This document shows positions 12,601 through 22,084 of a DNA stretch of 64,000 nt, one piece after another. Below the pieces are notes generated by a model. That model was given only the letters and a program-made list of their open reading frames with translations, ran no database searches and was not told the DNA's origin. The DNA is from Dendrophyllia cribrosa. Taxonomy: Eukaryota > Cnidaria > Anthozoa > Scleractinia > Dendrophylliidae. The stretch is taken from NCBI GenBank assembly GCA_024195265.1, contig JAJLRJ010000010.1, positions 27,872,298 to 27,936,297 of the forward strand, written 5' to 3'. The position numbers and the translations under genes are program-made. Numbering within the stretch: the first letter of the stretch is position 1; each line of letters opens with the position of its first letter.

Positions 12601-12744
12601 TAGAAACACCTTTCTTAGAGTGCAGGAGGTAAATGTCCTCTTAATTTTAACTGAATATGAGATGTGCAGGCTATTTTCAAGACATTTTTTTTTGACATAA
12701 GTGCGTGCGAGTTTTCTAAATAGTTAACAAAAGCTATATCGATA
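9640..12744. other. Gene-free repeat-rich region
   Basis: No coding exon was recognised. It contains a block at about 10191-10825 that recurs inverted at 51569-52204. About 11735-12440 recurs at 61230-61920 and includes one end (ttaaagggacactgtccc, from 12012) of a MITE that is complete at 61514-61922. A second LINE-like tail, (CAA)n followed by cgtttattcata, starts near 12470. Confidence 0.6.
10191..10825 (-). repeat. Interspersed repeat, inverted relative to 51569-52204
   Basis: Reverse-complement matches run along the whole block, for example gctctctgaacagaaagc against gctttctgttcagagagc, a segment on tttagaccg, and acattaaattcc-type AT-rich sequence at the far end. Divergence is substantial and no ORF is shared. 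The class of element is unknown. Confidence 0.6.
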
Positions 12745-13026
12745 GAGCAGTTTTCAATTGAGTGTCGTAAAACCAAAACCAAAGTAATTACTCTGACCAA
12801 TCACAGCAGTCGTAAACAATCCAATGAACCAATCAGAGCTCGAAGCAATTACATGTCGGCGGCGCCAAGCGCGGGAAAACGCCTGCGAGCAAGTCACGAT
12901 TGGTTTTGGTTTTACTTCTGATTGGTCGAGAAAGTGGCGCGAGATCTTTTAGCCAATCACAAAGCGTAGTAATGCAAAACCAAAGCAAATGTGTAATTAC
13001 TTTCGACACTCAGTTGAAAACTGCTC
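12745..13026. mobile_element. 282-bp MITE with GAGCAGTTTTCAATTGAGTG inverted ends, TA target site
   Basis: Terminal inverted repeats start GAGCAGTTTTCAA and are flanked by TA on both sides. A second full-length copy of identical length is at 40205-40486 in the opposite orientation. Degraded copies are near 7400-7700 and 63570-63676. The interior repeatedly carries (A)CCAATCA-type CCAAT boxes in both orientations and long half-palindromes. The TA duplication suggests mobilisation by a Tc1/mariner-type transposase. Confidence 0.75.
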
Positions 13027-13291
13027 TATAGTAGTGGGGAGGCAATTAACCTATGGCTGATCATATTCTTCATTCTCATGACCTGATCAATCGATTATAA
13101 AAAGCATCAATATTACAAGGAGACATTTGATGCTGATCACCGTTGGGCTTAAAGGGTTGAGGGAGGAGGAAATACACTTTAAACCTGTTTTTTTTTTTTT
13201 TTTTTTGCAGCTCTCTTCCTTTTTGAGGCCTCAATAAGTGATTTTCACTACCCTCTTCAGGCCAGTACGCCTTTATGTTTTCTCCTTTTAA

Positions 13292-13487
13292 CCCTTTAAG
13301 CCCTAATATCAAAATTTAAATTCTCATTTGTCCCTATACATTTCCTATAGAAGTAGAGGGGAGAAATTGTTTGGATATCAAGAGAATTCATCTTGTGTCA
13401 TCATCTTGTGTCATCATCTTTTTTATTGATAAGGCATTAATATTACAAGGAGAAATTTGATGCCGATAACTCTTAGGGCTTAAAGGG
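13292..13487. mobile_element. About 200-bp MITE with CCCTTTAAGCCCTAA inverted ends
   Basis: The left end ccctttaagccctaa and the right end ttagggcttaaaggg are perfect inverted repeats. A related partial copy (cgttgggcttaaagggttg) lies just left, at about 13141-13160, next to the same internal phrase (attacaaggaga) found in the full copy. Confidence 0.65.
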
Positions 13488-13651
13488 GATAACAATTAAG
13501 CCAAAAAGACAAAAAAATCTACAATCATTTTCACTGACCACTGAAGGCACAGCACATCCAATATCTGACCAAAATTATCAAACACTATGCACATTTTCAG
13601 ACCTGGGCCGGGTTGTTCAAAGCTCGGTTAAGCTAACCCAGGGTTAGCATC

Positions 13652-13844
13652 TGTAATGATACGGGTCGAGAGCGAACTCAATTGAGAGCACGATTGCAGA
13701 CTGGACACACTTTATTACAAGAAAGCTACAAGAATGAATAAATTTCACAAGCACATGGAAAATATAACTATATGGTAACTGCGCATGTGCGGAGAAGCTG
13801 GAGACCGGAAGCGGAAGTCCAGTTACAAAACCTCAACTATGATA
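13652..13844 (-). repeat. 3' LTR of the Ty3/Gypsy element
   Basis: 193-bp direct repeat of 18586-18778. Its inner edge is followed on the plus strand by a pyrimidine run, which is the polypurine tract on the coding strand. The terminal dinucleotide at this inner end is mutated (gata against gaca). Confidence 0.9.
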
Positions 13845-13860
13845 TCTCTCTCTTTCTAGA
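13845..13860 (-). promoter_or_regulatory. Polypurine tract of the Ty3/Gypsy element
   Basis: The minus strand reads a purine-rich run (agaaagagagaga) directly upstream of the 3' LTR, where plus-strand DNA priming takes place in LTR retrotransposons. Confidence 0.65.
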
Positions 13861-13999
13861 GAAAAGATCATGGCAGAAAGTTCTACATAATCACTGAATG
13901 CTAATGCTTGACAACACTATATAATTATTGTGAGCTAAAGAAAGAGAACAATGTTTTCATATCTTGTAAGTCCAAGGGTTCACATAGGTGAATTGCAGT

Positions 14000-14717
14000 T
14001 CACAGATTCAGCCTGTCTGGTGGTTTCACAATTCTGCTGGATCGGCGAAGCGTATTGCTTGGTGGGATGCAGGGGCTACTGATAGATGGGCCTGCATGCT
14101 TGGACTCGGGGCTGCTGGGTACATGTTCTGGTGAAGGGAGCGGATCCCTCGTTGAGGTGTCTGGCACAGGAGTTGAGGTACCTGGCACATCAACCGAGGC
14201 TTGAATCTTAGTAGTTGGGCGGATGTGTCGCCGGTTACGGGTGAGGGTAGAACCACTTTGCATGTCAACAACATATGAGCGAGGATGCTCTGCTGCATCT
14301 TTGATTACACCTGGCTCCCATGTTTTGCTTAATGGATCAGAAACGCGCACTGGGTTATCCGGATAAACTGGTGGAAGCGACTTTGCTGATCTGTCGTAAT
14401 ACATCTTCTGTTGGTCTTGCCTCATCTGAAGCCTGACATTTATATCTCCGTCCGCAACAGGGTGCAACTTCAGGTTAGGGAAGGAAGGAAGGTTGGTCTG
14501 GTATACCCTTGAATTCAAAAGCTCAGCAGGCGATGGAAGATGGTGATCAAGAGGTGTCGTCCGCAGACACAGCATGGCTCAGTGGGGGTCTGCACCTGAC
14601 TCCTTGCACTTCTGCATAAAGTTCTTGACCGTTTGCACACTTCGTTCAATGAAGCCATTCGCCTGAGGGTAGTATGGGCTCGTGGTTGTGTGGGTGAATC
14701 CGTACTGCCGGCTGAAG
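14000..14717 (-). pseudogene. Gypsy integrase C-terminal region, cut off by stop codons
   Basis: This continues the pol reading frame after an in-frame TAA (complement of 14718-14720) and holds a second in-frame stop (TGA, complement near 14576-14578). It covers the glutamate-containing end of the integrase core (a YPQANGFIER-type motif) and a basic, proline-rich C-terminal tail ending at 14000. In an active copy it would form the last part of the integrase that inserts cDNA into the genome. Confidence 0.85.
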
Positions 14718-17668
14718 TCTTAAAATGCAGCAGAAGTGAACTGTGTATCGTTGCCTGTAACAACCTTGCTGGGGATTCCCTGCTCCTCGAAGATTGATTT
14801 CAGATGAGCAATGGTGGTGTTTGACTGGATATTATTCAGTTTTCGGACAAGAGGAAACTTGCTATAATAATCACAGACAAGCAGGTATGCAGAATTATTC
14901 CAAAAGAATAAGTCGGAACCGACGGTGTGCCAAGGCCGCTGCGGAACATCATGTGGATGAAGATGCTCTTTCACGTTTGCACTCTGGTGGCGCTGACACG
15001 GGGCACATCCTTTAACCATCTCGTCGATATCTGCATTGATACTCGCCCAAAAGACGGATCCCTTCGCCCTTAATTTGCATTTTTCAGCGCCCTGGTGGGC
15101 ATAATGTAGCTGCTCAAGCACCACTGGCTGAAGGGTCTTGGGAACAATAATTCGTGTCCCTTTGAGTACCAGTCCATCAGCAACGGTGAGTTCGTCTCTG
15201 TAATTCCAGTAGGGGTGCAGATGAGACGGGCACTCAGCTCTTTTGTCCGGCCAACCCTGCATAATTCGTGTTCGCAAGGAACTCAGTACGATGTCTTTGG
15301 CAGTTTCATCTCTGATCTCACTGATCCTGGTTGGGCTTGCGTTAAGGTGCAGGTGCAGTTCATGCACTTGTACGTCAATGCCTGCGATTGTGCTACCTAC
15401 ACATGGGCTGATTCGCGACAGGGCGTCGGCCAGTGGTATCTTCTTTCCGGGAACATATCGTATTTCCGCATCGTACTTCTGTATACGGAGCATCATCCGG
15501 GAAATGCGTGGTGGGGCACTAGACAAATGCTTCTTAAATATCGCCTCTAGCGGTTTATGGTCAGTTTCTACAATAACATGCCGGCCATAGGCATAGTAGT
15601 GTAACTTCTCCAGGCCGTGAACCACAGCAAGCATCTCTCTCTCGATGTTCGAGTATCGGGTTTCAGTTTTCGTTAACAGTTTGCTTCTGTACTCCACAGG
15701 GCCTTTATCCTGGATCAAAACTGCCCCAAGACCACGCTGCGATGCGTCCACTTGGATTACTACTGGTTTACTGTTGTCAAAATACTGGAGGGAACTGGGT
15801 GAGGTGACCAAACTCTTTATTTTCTCCAGGGCTGAGCTGTGCTCTGGTCCCCACCGGAACTCACTGCTTTTCTTTTTTAGGTCCCACAGGCTTGCCGAGA
15901 GTAAAGCTAGGCTAGGCATGAAACGGCTGAGGAATTTCGTCATTCCCAGGAAGGTTTGGAGATCTGCTAGACTTTTCGAAGGGTCCATGTTGACAATGGC
16001 TTCGACTTTCTGTGGGTCTAGCTTAAGGCCATCAGCACTTATGACATGACCAAAGAATGGTATCTCTGTGCATCTGATCTTGCACTTGTCAGGGTTAAAT
16101 CTCAGACCAGTTTCTCGCGCACGTGCCATAACAGCTTGAAGATTTCTATCGTGATCGCTTCCATCTCCCTTGTATCCGCACACAACAATATCATCTGCAA
16201 TGCCAGTGACCCCAGGGAGGTCACTGAAAGTCTCATCGACCTTCTTCTGAATGATGTCTTGTGCGCAAATCAAACCGAATGGGAGTCTTAGGAACCGGTA
16301 CCTCCCATGTGGTGAATTGAAGGTAGTAACCATTGAGCTCTCGTGGTCCAACTGAATATTCCAATAGCCGCTACGAGCGTCAACTATCGAGAAAAACTTT
16401 GCACCATTCAGCTTTGGAAGCACTTCATCTAGTGTTGGGGTGCAGTGATGAGGGCGCTTGATGGCACGGTTTAGATCCTTTGGGTCAAGACATAATCTGA
16501 GGCTGCCATTACTCTTTGTGACACATACTAGTGAATTGACCCAGTCTGTGGGTTCATCCACTTTGGCTATGATTCCTTGGTCTACAAGCGAATCAAGCTC
16601 CTTTTTTATAGGCTCGCGGAGGGCTTCGGGTACTCGTCGTGGCGGGTGCACTACAGGAGGGACATTGGGGTCCAAAGTGATGTGGAATACACCTTTGAAG
16701 CATCCGATACCCTCGAAACAGTCTGGGTACTGTGAGAGTAGCTTTGCCTTAGCTTCTGAATTCCCAGCGCGCTTTGAAGTGGAGCCTGGAGATGAAGGCG
16801 ACTGCTTTTGAGTTGATATGCTACAGTGCAGAGTCACAAGATTCATGTCAGTGCAGGTTGGAAGCCCTAGGATGGTAGGTCCTCCAGCATTAACTACATG
16901 AAAAGGATACGACTTTGATCGGCCATCATGTTCGAGGTCGAGGGTACATGTACCATAGTGTTGCACATTGTTACCACCAAATGCGGTGATAGTGGTAGTT
17001 GACGGGGTCAAACCGATAGGTGCTCCACTTGAATCGCAGGGCGAGTCAGGGCATAATTCCTTGAAGAGACTAACAGGAATGACATTTCCCTCTGCACCTG
17101 TGTCCACTTTGCACACCAAGGGTACACTGCGCTGCCCAATACTAACTTGCACCTTGACCACTGCCTGTTTGTTGTTCGCTTCTAAGCCATCTACAGTTAA
17201 GGAGTCAAAATACAGTTGAGGTATACCTGGAGTGTTTCCTTCCTCTGTCACGGTGTGAACAGGTAGGCTTGAGCTGGGCTTGCTTCTGTCCTTGTTTGGA
17301 CCATGGCTTTGTTTCCTTCTCGGAGGGTTCTTAACTTTGGCAGAACGGCAGACTTTTTTCCAGTGGTTTGGCTTGCCACAAGCCCTGCACTCACTTCCAT
17401 ATGCTGGGCATAGGGCTTTCTTGGACAGGTCATGCTGAGTTCCACAATTTCCACAGAGTTTTGATTGAACTTGTTTAGCGGGGTTCGAGGGTTTTCCCTT
17501 CTGTAGTGCATGTATTGCAGTGCTGCTCGTGTTTCCTTGGATATCTTGTAGTTGCTGGTTCCTTGCTTCCTGTGTCCTCGCAATATCTATGGCTTTGTCG
17601 AGGGTGAGCGTTGCATCTTGCTCGAACAGTTTTGATTGAACATGAGCGCTCTTTGAGACGAAAATCAA
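14718..17668 (-). pseudogene. pol: Gypsy pol polyprotein (zinc knuckle, protease, RT, RNase H, integrase N-part)
   Basis: A 982-codon open stretch. In order: gag-type zinc-binding Cys/His motifs (72-107, including CRACGKPNHWKKVC), aspartic protease (DTGA at 189-192), reverse transcriptase (about 340-520, catalytic motif IADDIV at 490-495 in place of the usual YxDD/FxDD context), RNase H (about 635-750, with VDAS and TDHKPLE), and the integrase zinc-binding and catalytic regions (from about 880). A TAA stop ends it inside the integrase core. Continuity with gag through the inserted MITE indicates a single gag-pol frame. The first methionine is not a real start: the frame continues upstream to the MITE junction. 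Confidence 0.92.
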
Positions 17669-17709
17669 GGCGTCAATAATATGCTCGTCCGCGTTGGCAA
17701 ACTTGCATT

Positions 17710-18077
17710 AGGGAGCTTAAGCAACGACGACGGCAGCGCCAAGGAAAACGTCACTTGAAAAAAGGATTTGCGCTATTTTAAACTACTTTGCAGTTGCTCC
17801 AATTTGTTTAGTTTGTCTAATGTGACTGGATTGTCCAGGAGCTGAATTTAAGGGGATGGCTTTCCGGTTCAAATGGAGAAAGGAAAATTAACCGTCGTGC
17901 GTTCACGTTCTCCAAAAAACCTATAATTTGATCATTTGACGTTGTTGTTTTGCAGGGAACGGCAAAGAAATGTACCAAAATGTAAAACGCACGTGCAGGG
18001 ATATTGTTTTCGCTCATTAAGCCTATTGTTTTGTGCCGTTCTCGCTGCCGTCGGCGTCGTGGTTGCTTAAGCTCCCT
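17710..18077. mobile_element. 368-bp MITE inserted in Gypsy gag
   Basis: Inverted ends AGGGAGCTTAAGC are flanked by a 3-bp duplication ATT (17707-17709 and 18078-18080). Removing the MITE and one ATT restores continuity of the gag frame across the junction. The interior holds inverted cgacgacggcagcg and cgctgccgtcggcg segments. The three-base TSD is compatible with a Harbinger-like source, but this was not proved. Confidence 0.85.
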
Positions 18078-18080
18078 ATT

Positions 18081-18489
18081 CATTCACGAGGACCCGAACT
18101 TTCTTGAGAAACGAATCGACGGTTTCATCCTTTTGCTGCTGGAGAGTACGAAGCTTGTACCTCGCCAGCCTGAAATTACTTTTAGGAGACACGTAGTTCT
18201 CGAATTTCGACCAATACGTATCGAGTTTCTTCTTCTCGTCGGCGGTGAGCGACCATGTAGATGCAAGCTCTATCCCTTCCTCTCCTGACCAAATTAGAAG
18301 GTAGCTGATCTTTTCCTCTTCGCTTTTGTCACTTAGCGGGCCTTTGAAGTACAGTTCAGCGAGTGCTTTGAACTTTTTCAGGGCTTGAGGCGCGTCGGAA
18401 CTGTGCCAGTCCATTCGAGGAACAGGTAAGCCAGCAAGCTCCGCCATTTTGTAAATATGTGGCGTGGCGATCGACGATCGGAGATCCAA
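18081..18489 (-). pseudogene. gag: Gypsy gag, N-terminal part
   Basis: The frame starts at an ATG (complement of 18487-18489), about 80 bases inside the primer-binding site, and encodes about 136 residues of a retrotransposon gag-type protein rich in charged helices (for example SKFENYV and LQQQKDETVDSFLKK). It runs into the MITE at 18077 and resumes at 17706 in the frame that leads to pol. Gag forms the capsid of retrotransposon particles. Confidence 0.8.
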
Positions 18490-18570
18490 AATGTGCCGTT
18501 GTGTACACCGTCCTGGTGTTCTAATTCACGAAGAAATCAGCACGAAAACAATGTACCAACGATCGCTTGT

Positions 18571-18585
18571 CTTGTCCTGACACCA
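18571..18585 (-). promoter_or_regulatory. tRNA primer-binding site of the Ty3/Gypsy element
   Basis: The minus strand reads TGGTGTCAGGACAAG directly next to the 5' LTR with no gap. It starts with the TGG that pairs with a tRNA CCA end. I did not identify the tRNA. Confidence 0.75.
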
Positions 18586-18778
18586 TGTAATGATACGGGT
18601 CGAGAGCGAACTCACTTGAGAGCACGATTGCAGACTGAACACACTTTATTACAAGAAAGCTACAAGAATGAATAAATTTCACAAGCACATGGAAAATATA
18701 ACTATATGGTAACTGCGCATGTGCGGAGAAGCTGGAGACAGGAAGCGGAAGTCCAGTTACAAAACCTAAACCATGACA
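18586..18778 (-). repeat. 5' LTR of the Ty3/Gypsy element
   Basis: 193-bp direct repeat of 13652-13844. Its outer end ATGACA is followed by the GCATC target duplication. It should hold the element's promoter, but no clear TATA box was identified. Confidence 0.9.
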
Positions 18779-19264
18779 GCATCAATTTTGATTCCAGTTA
18801 AATAATTAATCAACAGAGATTTTTCCAAAGTATTTTTGCCTTTTAGTTTCGTCTCTGACTGGTCTTCGCATGTAACTTATAATTAGCTTTTGAAAACACT
18901 TTTAACAGGAGAAATTGAATCCTCGGTTAAGTTTTAATCCTGGGTTAGCGTTAACCAGCTTTCGAACAACCGGGCCCAGAACATACAGATACTCAATTGG
19001 AAACTGCTCTAGTACAGTTAATGGGTAATTGAACAATTATTACAGAGTAAACTACTTTATTGTGGTATTCGCAGGGGTTTTTGGACCATGTTTAAAAGTA
19101 TGTGGCTTTATGGAGAAATAGTTGACTGCTGGTATAAAGCACCGCGTTTACTAATGCTTTGACAGTGTTAGCGCGAAGCCTCCAACGAGCGGCCATTTTT
19201 TTTTATCTCGTGAATACGCGATTAGCGTATTACATATAGGTTAATGATATTTTTTTGGTTACAG

Positions 19265-19887
19265 ATGGCTATACTACCTTCTTTCACGTATAATCTACCA
19301 GCCAAAAAAGGCATTTGTGATGAATGCTTCAACAGATCGTCAGGTTGTCCTTAAAAAAAACGCAGATTCTTTTCCTTTTAACCTTCATTGAAAAAACACC
19401 AAAGCAAAGTGATGGAAGATCTCAACGACTATTTGGAACATTGTGTCAATAACGCAGTGGAGCAGCTCTCTAAGTATCTCTCTACCGATGAAGTAAGAGC
19501 GCGCTTCACATCTTGGACCTTAGATGAAGTTCCAAAAGTAGAGAGCTCCTGGAAAGTGACAGCAGACCAAATCAGAAAAGTACTGTATCAAGCCGGCTGC
19601 GAGACATTATAGAGCAATGGGAAGAAGATAAGCAGGTATTTGCAAGTGCTCGCAAGTCCCTTGTATAACACTTTCAGCAGCGCTACAATATCGTTAAAGA
19701 ACAACTGCTGAATCTCCAAGAAGCTGTCACAGGTGACAACCTCGATGAACCACAAGACGATATCTTTGATTTAAGCTTCACTTTGGGTGAAAACGTCATC
19801 ATTGGTGTCACTAGTCCAATCTGGTTTCCACTCGGTCTAGTCGCGTTGGTAATTGGTACTCCTGTTGTCGGCATCATCGCCGTTGAA
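19265..19887 (+). pseudogene. DSTYK-like: DSTYK-like locus B, remnant of exon 6
   Basis: The acceptor (ggttacag) and the first codons (Trp-Leu after a split Arg) match exon 6 of locus C (47691) in phase and sequence. It continues with the coiled region between GTPase and kinase (a SWTLDEVPKVESSWKVT-type stretch matching CKWSPSEAPEAKATWLET of locus C). The reading frame is broken near an A8 run (about 19350), again near 19607, and by a TAA near 19666. The last segment (about 19786-19880) encodes a strongly hydrophobic stretch with Pro-Leu-Gly-Leu-Val and Ile-Gly-Thr-Pro-Val-Val-Gly, which in locus C is much less hydrophobic. A LINE 3' end truncates it at 19888. Not functional. Confidence 0.82.
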
Positions 19888-20460
19888 ACAACAACAACAA
19901 AACAACAACAAAAAGTCTTTATTTAAAAAAAAACAGTTACATTTTAGCTGCCCGCGTTTAGCAAAGGCTATTCTAGGCAGGAGATTAAAGAAAAGTACAC
20001 GGAGAAAGTTATGACTTTTTACAATTAGAAAGTTTAGAATTGAGAGAAAATGAATGAATAGTTAAATAAATATAATAATTGTTGTTGACTTTAACTAGAA
20101 ATCAATTTTTTTTATTATCAAGGGCGTTTCAATATAGTCATTTTCGTTTTGTAAAATATCAAGTAGCAAATTGTGTAGTGTTTTAATTTTTTTTTCCCTA
20201 GGAAGATCTCTAATATAGTGAGGTATCCCATTCCAAAGTTTAACGCGAAATCGAGAGAGTGAATTTTTGAGTTCATCCATCCTGGAGCTTTTTACATAAA
20301 CTTTCCTTCTACCTCTCTACGTTCGTACGAAGGAAAATCATTTTCCTTCTCCAGATCGCTGACGCATAAAATACACTACCACAATAGTAAGGCAGGCATA
20401 GTGCGAACACTTGCCCGACGGTACGGTGGTTTAATGGATATTCAAACACTAAATTACAAA
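19888..20460 (-). mobile_element. 5'-truncated LINE, minus strand, (TTG)n tail
   Basis: The 3' end lies at 19888 in a (CAA)n run on the plus strand and shares aaaaagtctttatt and ttttagctgcccgcgtttag with 9165-9280. The minus-strand frame 20280-20095 has a stretch typical of the extreme C-terminus of LINE reverse transcriptases (SLSRFRVKLWNGIPHYIRDL). Only this tail survives. It is inserted in exon 6 of pseudogene B. The left boundary is firm; the 5' boundary is approximate. Confidence 0.65.
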
Positions 20461-20575
20461 TATGGATATGAAATGAAATACATTTAATAAATTCTTACAA
20501 TTTTTTTTTTTTTTTACAGAGCAATACACATTCTTTTATACAAGAAGGCAGGCAGAGTGCGAACACTTGCCCGAA
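20390..20575. repeat. Direct repeat next to the tyrosine-recombinase element (possible split direct repeat)
   Basis: A unit reading aaggcaggca(t/g)agtgcgaa and continuing cacttgcccga occurs at about 20390-20420 and 20543-20573, 153 bp apart, just 3' of the recombinase gene on its coding strand. Ngaro and DIRS elements end in such split direct repeats rather than LTRs. The matching 5' repeat was not found, so this is suggestive only. Confidence 0.45.
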
Positions 20576-20669
20576 GGAAATTACATGGTACACACGAACA
20601 TAATAATAAGCTAGCGAAATATCAACACACATAAATAAACAGTAGATTGCTTCAATAGGCCTACTTAGC

Positions 20670-21722
20670 TTAAAGCGAAGCACTACTAATAGAATCGTAC
20701 AGAGGGAAAAATTTAGTCAACTGTAATCTATTTTCTATAGGTTCCTTTACATACATATTCTTTGCTGTTTCAGATCTCCAGCGACCATGGAGCATAAGTA
20801 ATCTGTCCGAACAATCTGATCTCGGAAGATTATTTGCTATAAATGTTGCTCCACCAGCCCTAATGCTATGAGTACTAAAACCCCTAGAATCAATGCCTAT
20901 AGCCGAAAGAGACTCCTTAACTAGTTCCCTAGCCCGTGAATAACTTAATTTATGAGGCCCTAAAACATACGAATTACTTTTCTTAAGAAACTTCACAGCC
21001 CTAAATATATAAACTGGTGAATCTCTGTGGATTCCGGCAGAAGCGAAAAAGCGACAAACAAGGGAATGTGGGCAAGTAATACCACCAGTCTTAGAAATAA
21101 AAACTTTGTTGCCTTCCCTATATTGATCTGTTTTGCTAGACTTGACAGATATTTCAAGATGCCCTTCATGCATTGTTATGTCAGTAGCTTGTAAATCCAA
21201 TAACTCACTTATGCGAAAGAGGCCATTAAATCCTAATACAAATATGAGAGCTGTACGCAAATCCTTAAGATTACAATCCACACGAGCAAATGTAAGACAA
21301 ACGCGATAAATCATATCTGGAGTGACAGGCTCCTTTTTCTTGACTGGTCCACTAAACATACGCTTGCTAGCTTCGACGATGTTGCGCGAAAAAGCCGTAT
21401 CAACAGGATTGCCCTGGGGACCATGGGGAATAATGTCATGCACCCATTTCAATGCGGAAAACGCTAAAGAAACAGCAGCATATGAATTTTTTGTATCAAC
21501 AAGATGTGAAAGGTATTGTGATACAAGCAAACTAGCGCATGGGAGAACAAGAATAATACCTTTAGACTTAAGATGATCGCAAAAACGTTTATAGTGGCAA
21601 ACATATTTTTTAACGGACGAGTTCGCTCTTGATGATAACAACTGTTGCACCATATGTTGTCTTTGGCTACCGCAGGTTTCGCCCCAGGAAGAAGCCTTGA
21701 GCAAATCCTGGAAAGGAAACAA
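20670..21722 (-). CDS. Tyrosine recombinase of a Ngaro/DIRS-like retrotransposon
   Basis: This 350-residue protein is an intact phage-integrase-fold tyrosine recombinase that would integrate the circular cDNA of a YR retrotransposon. The catalytic set is visible: Arg170 in LFRISELL, a probable beta-hairpin Lys197, His285-x-x-Arg288 (HSIRAG), His312 (HGRW) and nucleophile Tyr324 (MYVKE). An N-terminal SAM-like DNA-binding part precedes it. It lies downstream of the RNase H remnant on the same strand, the order RT-RNase H-YR typical of Ngaro; no methyltransferase domain was found in the fragment seen. The ORF is open, but the rest of the element is decayed. Confidence 0.88.
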   Translation of the reverse strand: MFPFQDLLKASSWGETCGSQRQHMVQQLLSSRANSSVKKYVCHYKRFCDHLKSKGIILVLPCASLLVSQYLSHLVDTKNSYAAVSLAFSALKWVHDIIPHGPQGNPVDTAFSRNIVEASKRMFSGPVKKKEPVTPDMIYRVCLTFARVDCNLKDLRTALIFVLGFNGLFRISELLDLQATDITMHEGHLEISVKSSKTDQYREGNKVFISKTGGITCPHSLVCRFFASAGIHRDSPVYIFRAVKFLKKSNSYVLGPHKLSYSRARELVKESLSAIGIDSRGFSTHSIRAGGATFIANNLPRSDCSDRLLMLHGRWRSETAKNMYVKEPIENRLQLTKFFPLYDSISSASL

Positions 21723-21799
21723 TATCTAAAACATAAAATTGGTAGAGAGCAAAAGCATTCGTCAAATAACGAAAACCTACGAATCATGCAACTTCAGCT

Positions 21800-22072
21800 A
21801 TCCGGCAAAATTACCGGTCACAAACTAACCGTCAATCACTGCCATGCGGTAAAGATATTAGTCACAGCATGGTTAATTGTCACTGCCATCCGGCAAAAAT
21901 ATTGGTCACAAATAGACCAATTGTCTCTGCCACCCGGCAAAAATATCGGTCACAAATGGACCAATTGACACTGCCACCCGGCAAAAATATCGGTCACAAA
22001 TAGACCGATTGTCACTGCCACCCGGCAAAAATATCGGCCACAAATAGACCAATTGTCACCGCCGTCCAGGAC
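21800..22072. repeat. 44-bp minisatellite between RNase H and recombinase genes
   Basis: About five to six units of a 44-bp motif containing gccacccggcaaaaatat, cggtcacaaatagacc and aattgtcact run head to tail; the first unit is the most diverged. It separates the two coding parts of the Ngaro/DIRS-like element. Confidence 0.8.
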
Positions 22073-22084
22073 AATGAGAAAAAA

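Larger units (their letters stand above)
13652..18778 (-). mobile_element. Ty3/Gypsy LTR retrotransposon, complete structure, coding capacity broken
   Basis: The element has two 193-bp LTRs, begins TG and ends CA when read on the minus strand, and is flanked by a perfect 5-bp target duplication GCATC (13647-13651 and 18779-18783). I count about six differences between the LTRs (near 97 percent identity), so insertion was fairly recent. A primer-binding site abuts the 5' LTR and a polypurine tract abuts the 3' LTR. The order gag (with zinc knuckle), protease, RT, RNase H, integrase is that of Ty3/Gypsy; no envelope gene was seen. Gag is split by a MITE and the integrase region has two in-frame stops. 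Confidence 0.93.
13603..18978. mobile_element. MITE (CTGGGCCGGGTTGTTC ends) split by the Ty3/Gypsy element
   Basis: Left piece 13603-13651 and right piece 18779-18978 carry matching inverted ends (ctgggccgggttgttc and gaacaaccgggcccag), followed by inverted tcggttaag and acccagggttagc-type segments. The Gypsy insertion separates them and duplicated GCATC. The MITE is therefore older than the Gypsy element. Confidence 0.65.

Noticed and set aside
14794..17219. Several plus-strand ORFs of 70-134 codons
   Set aside because: They are shadows of the Gypsy pol gene on the opposite strand.
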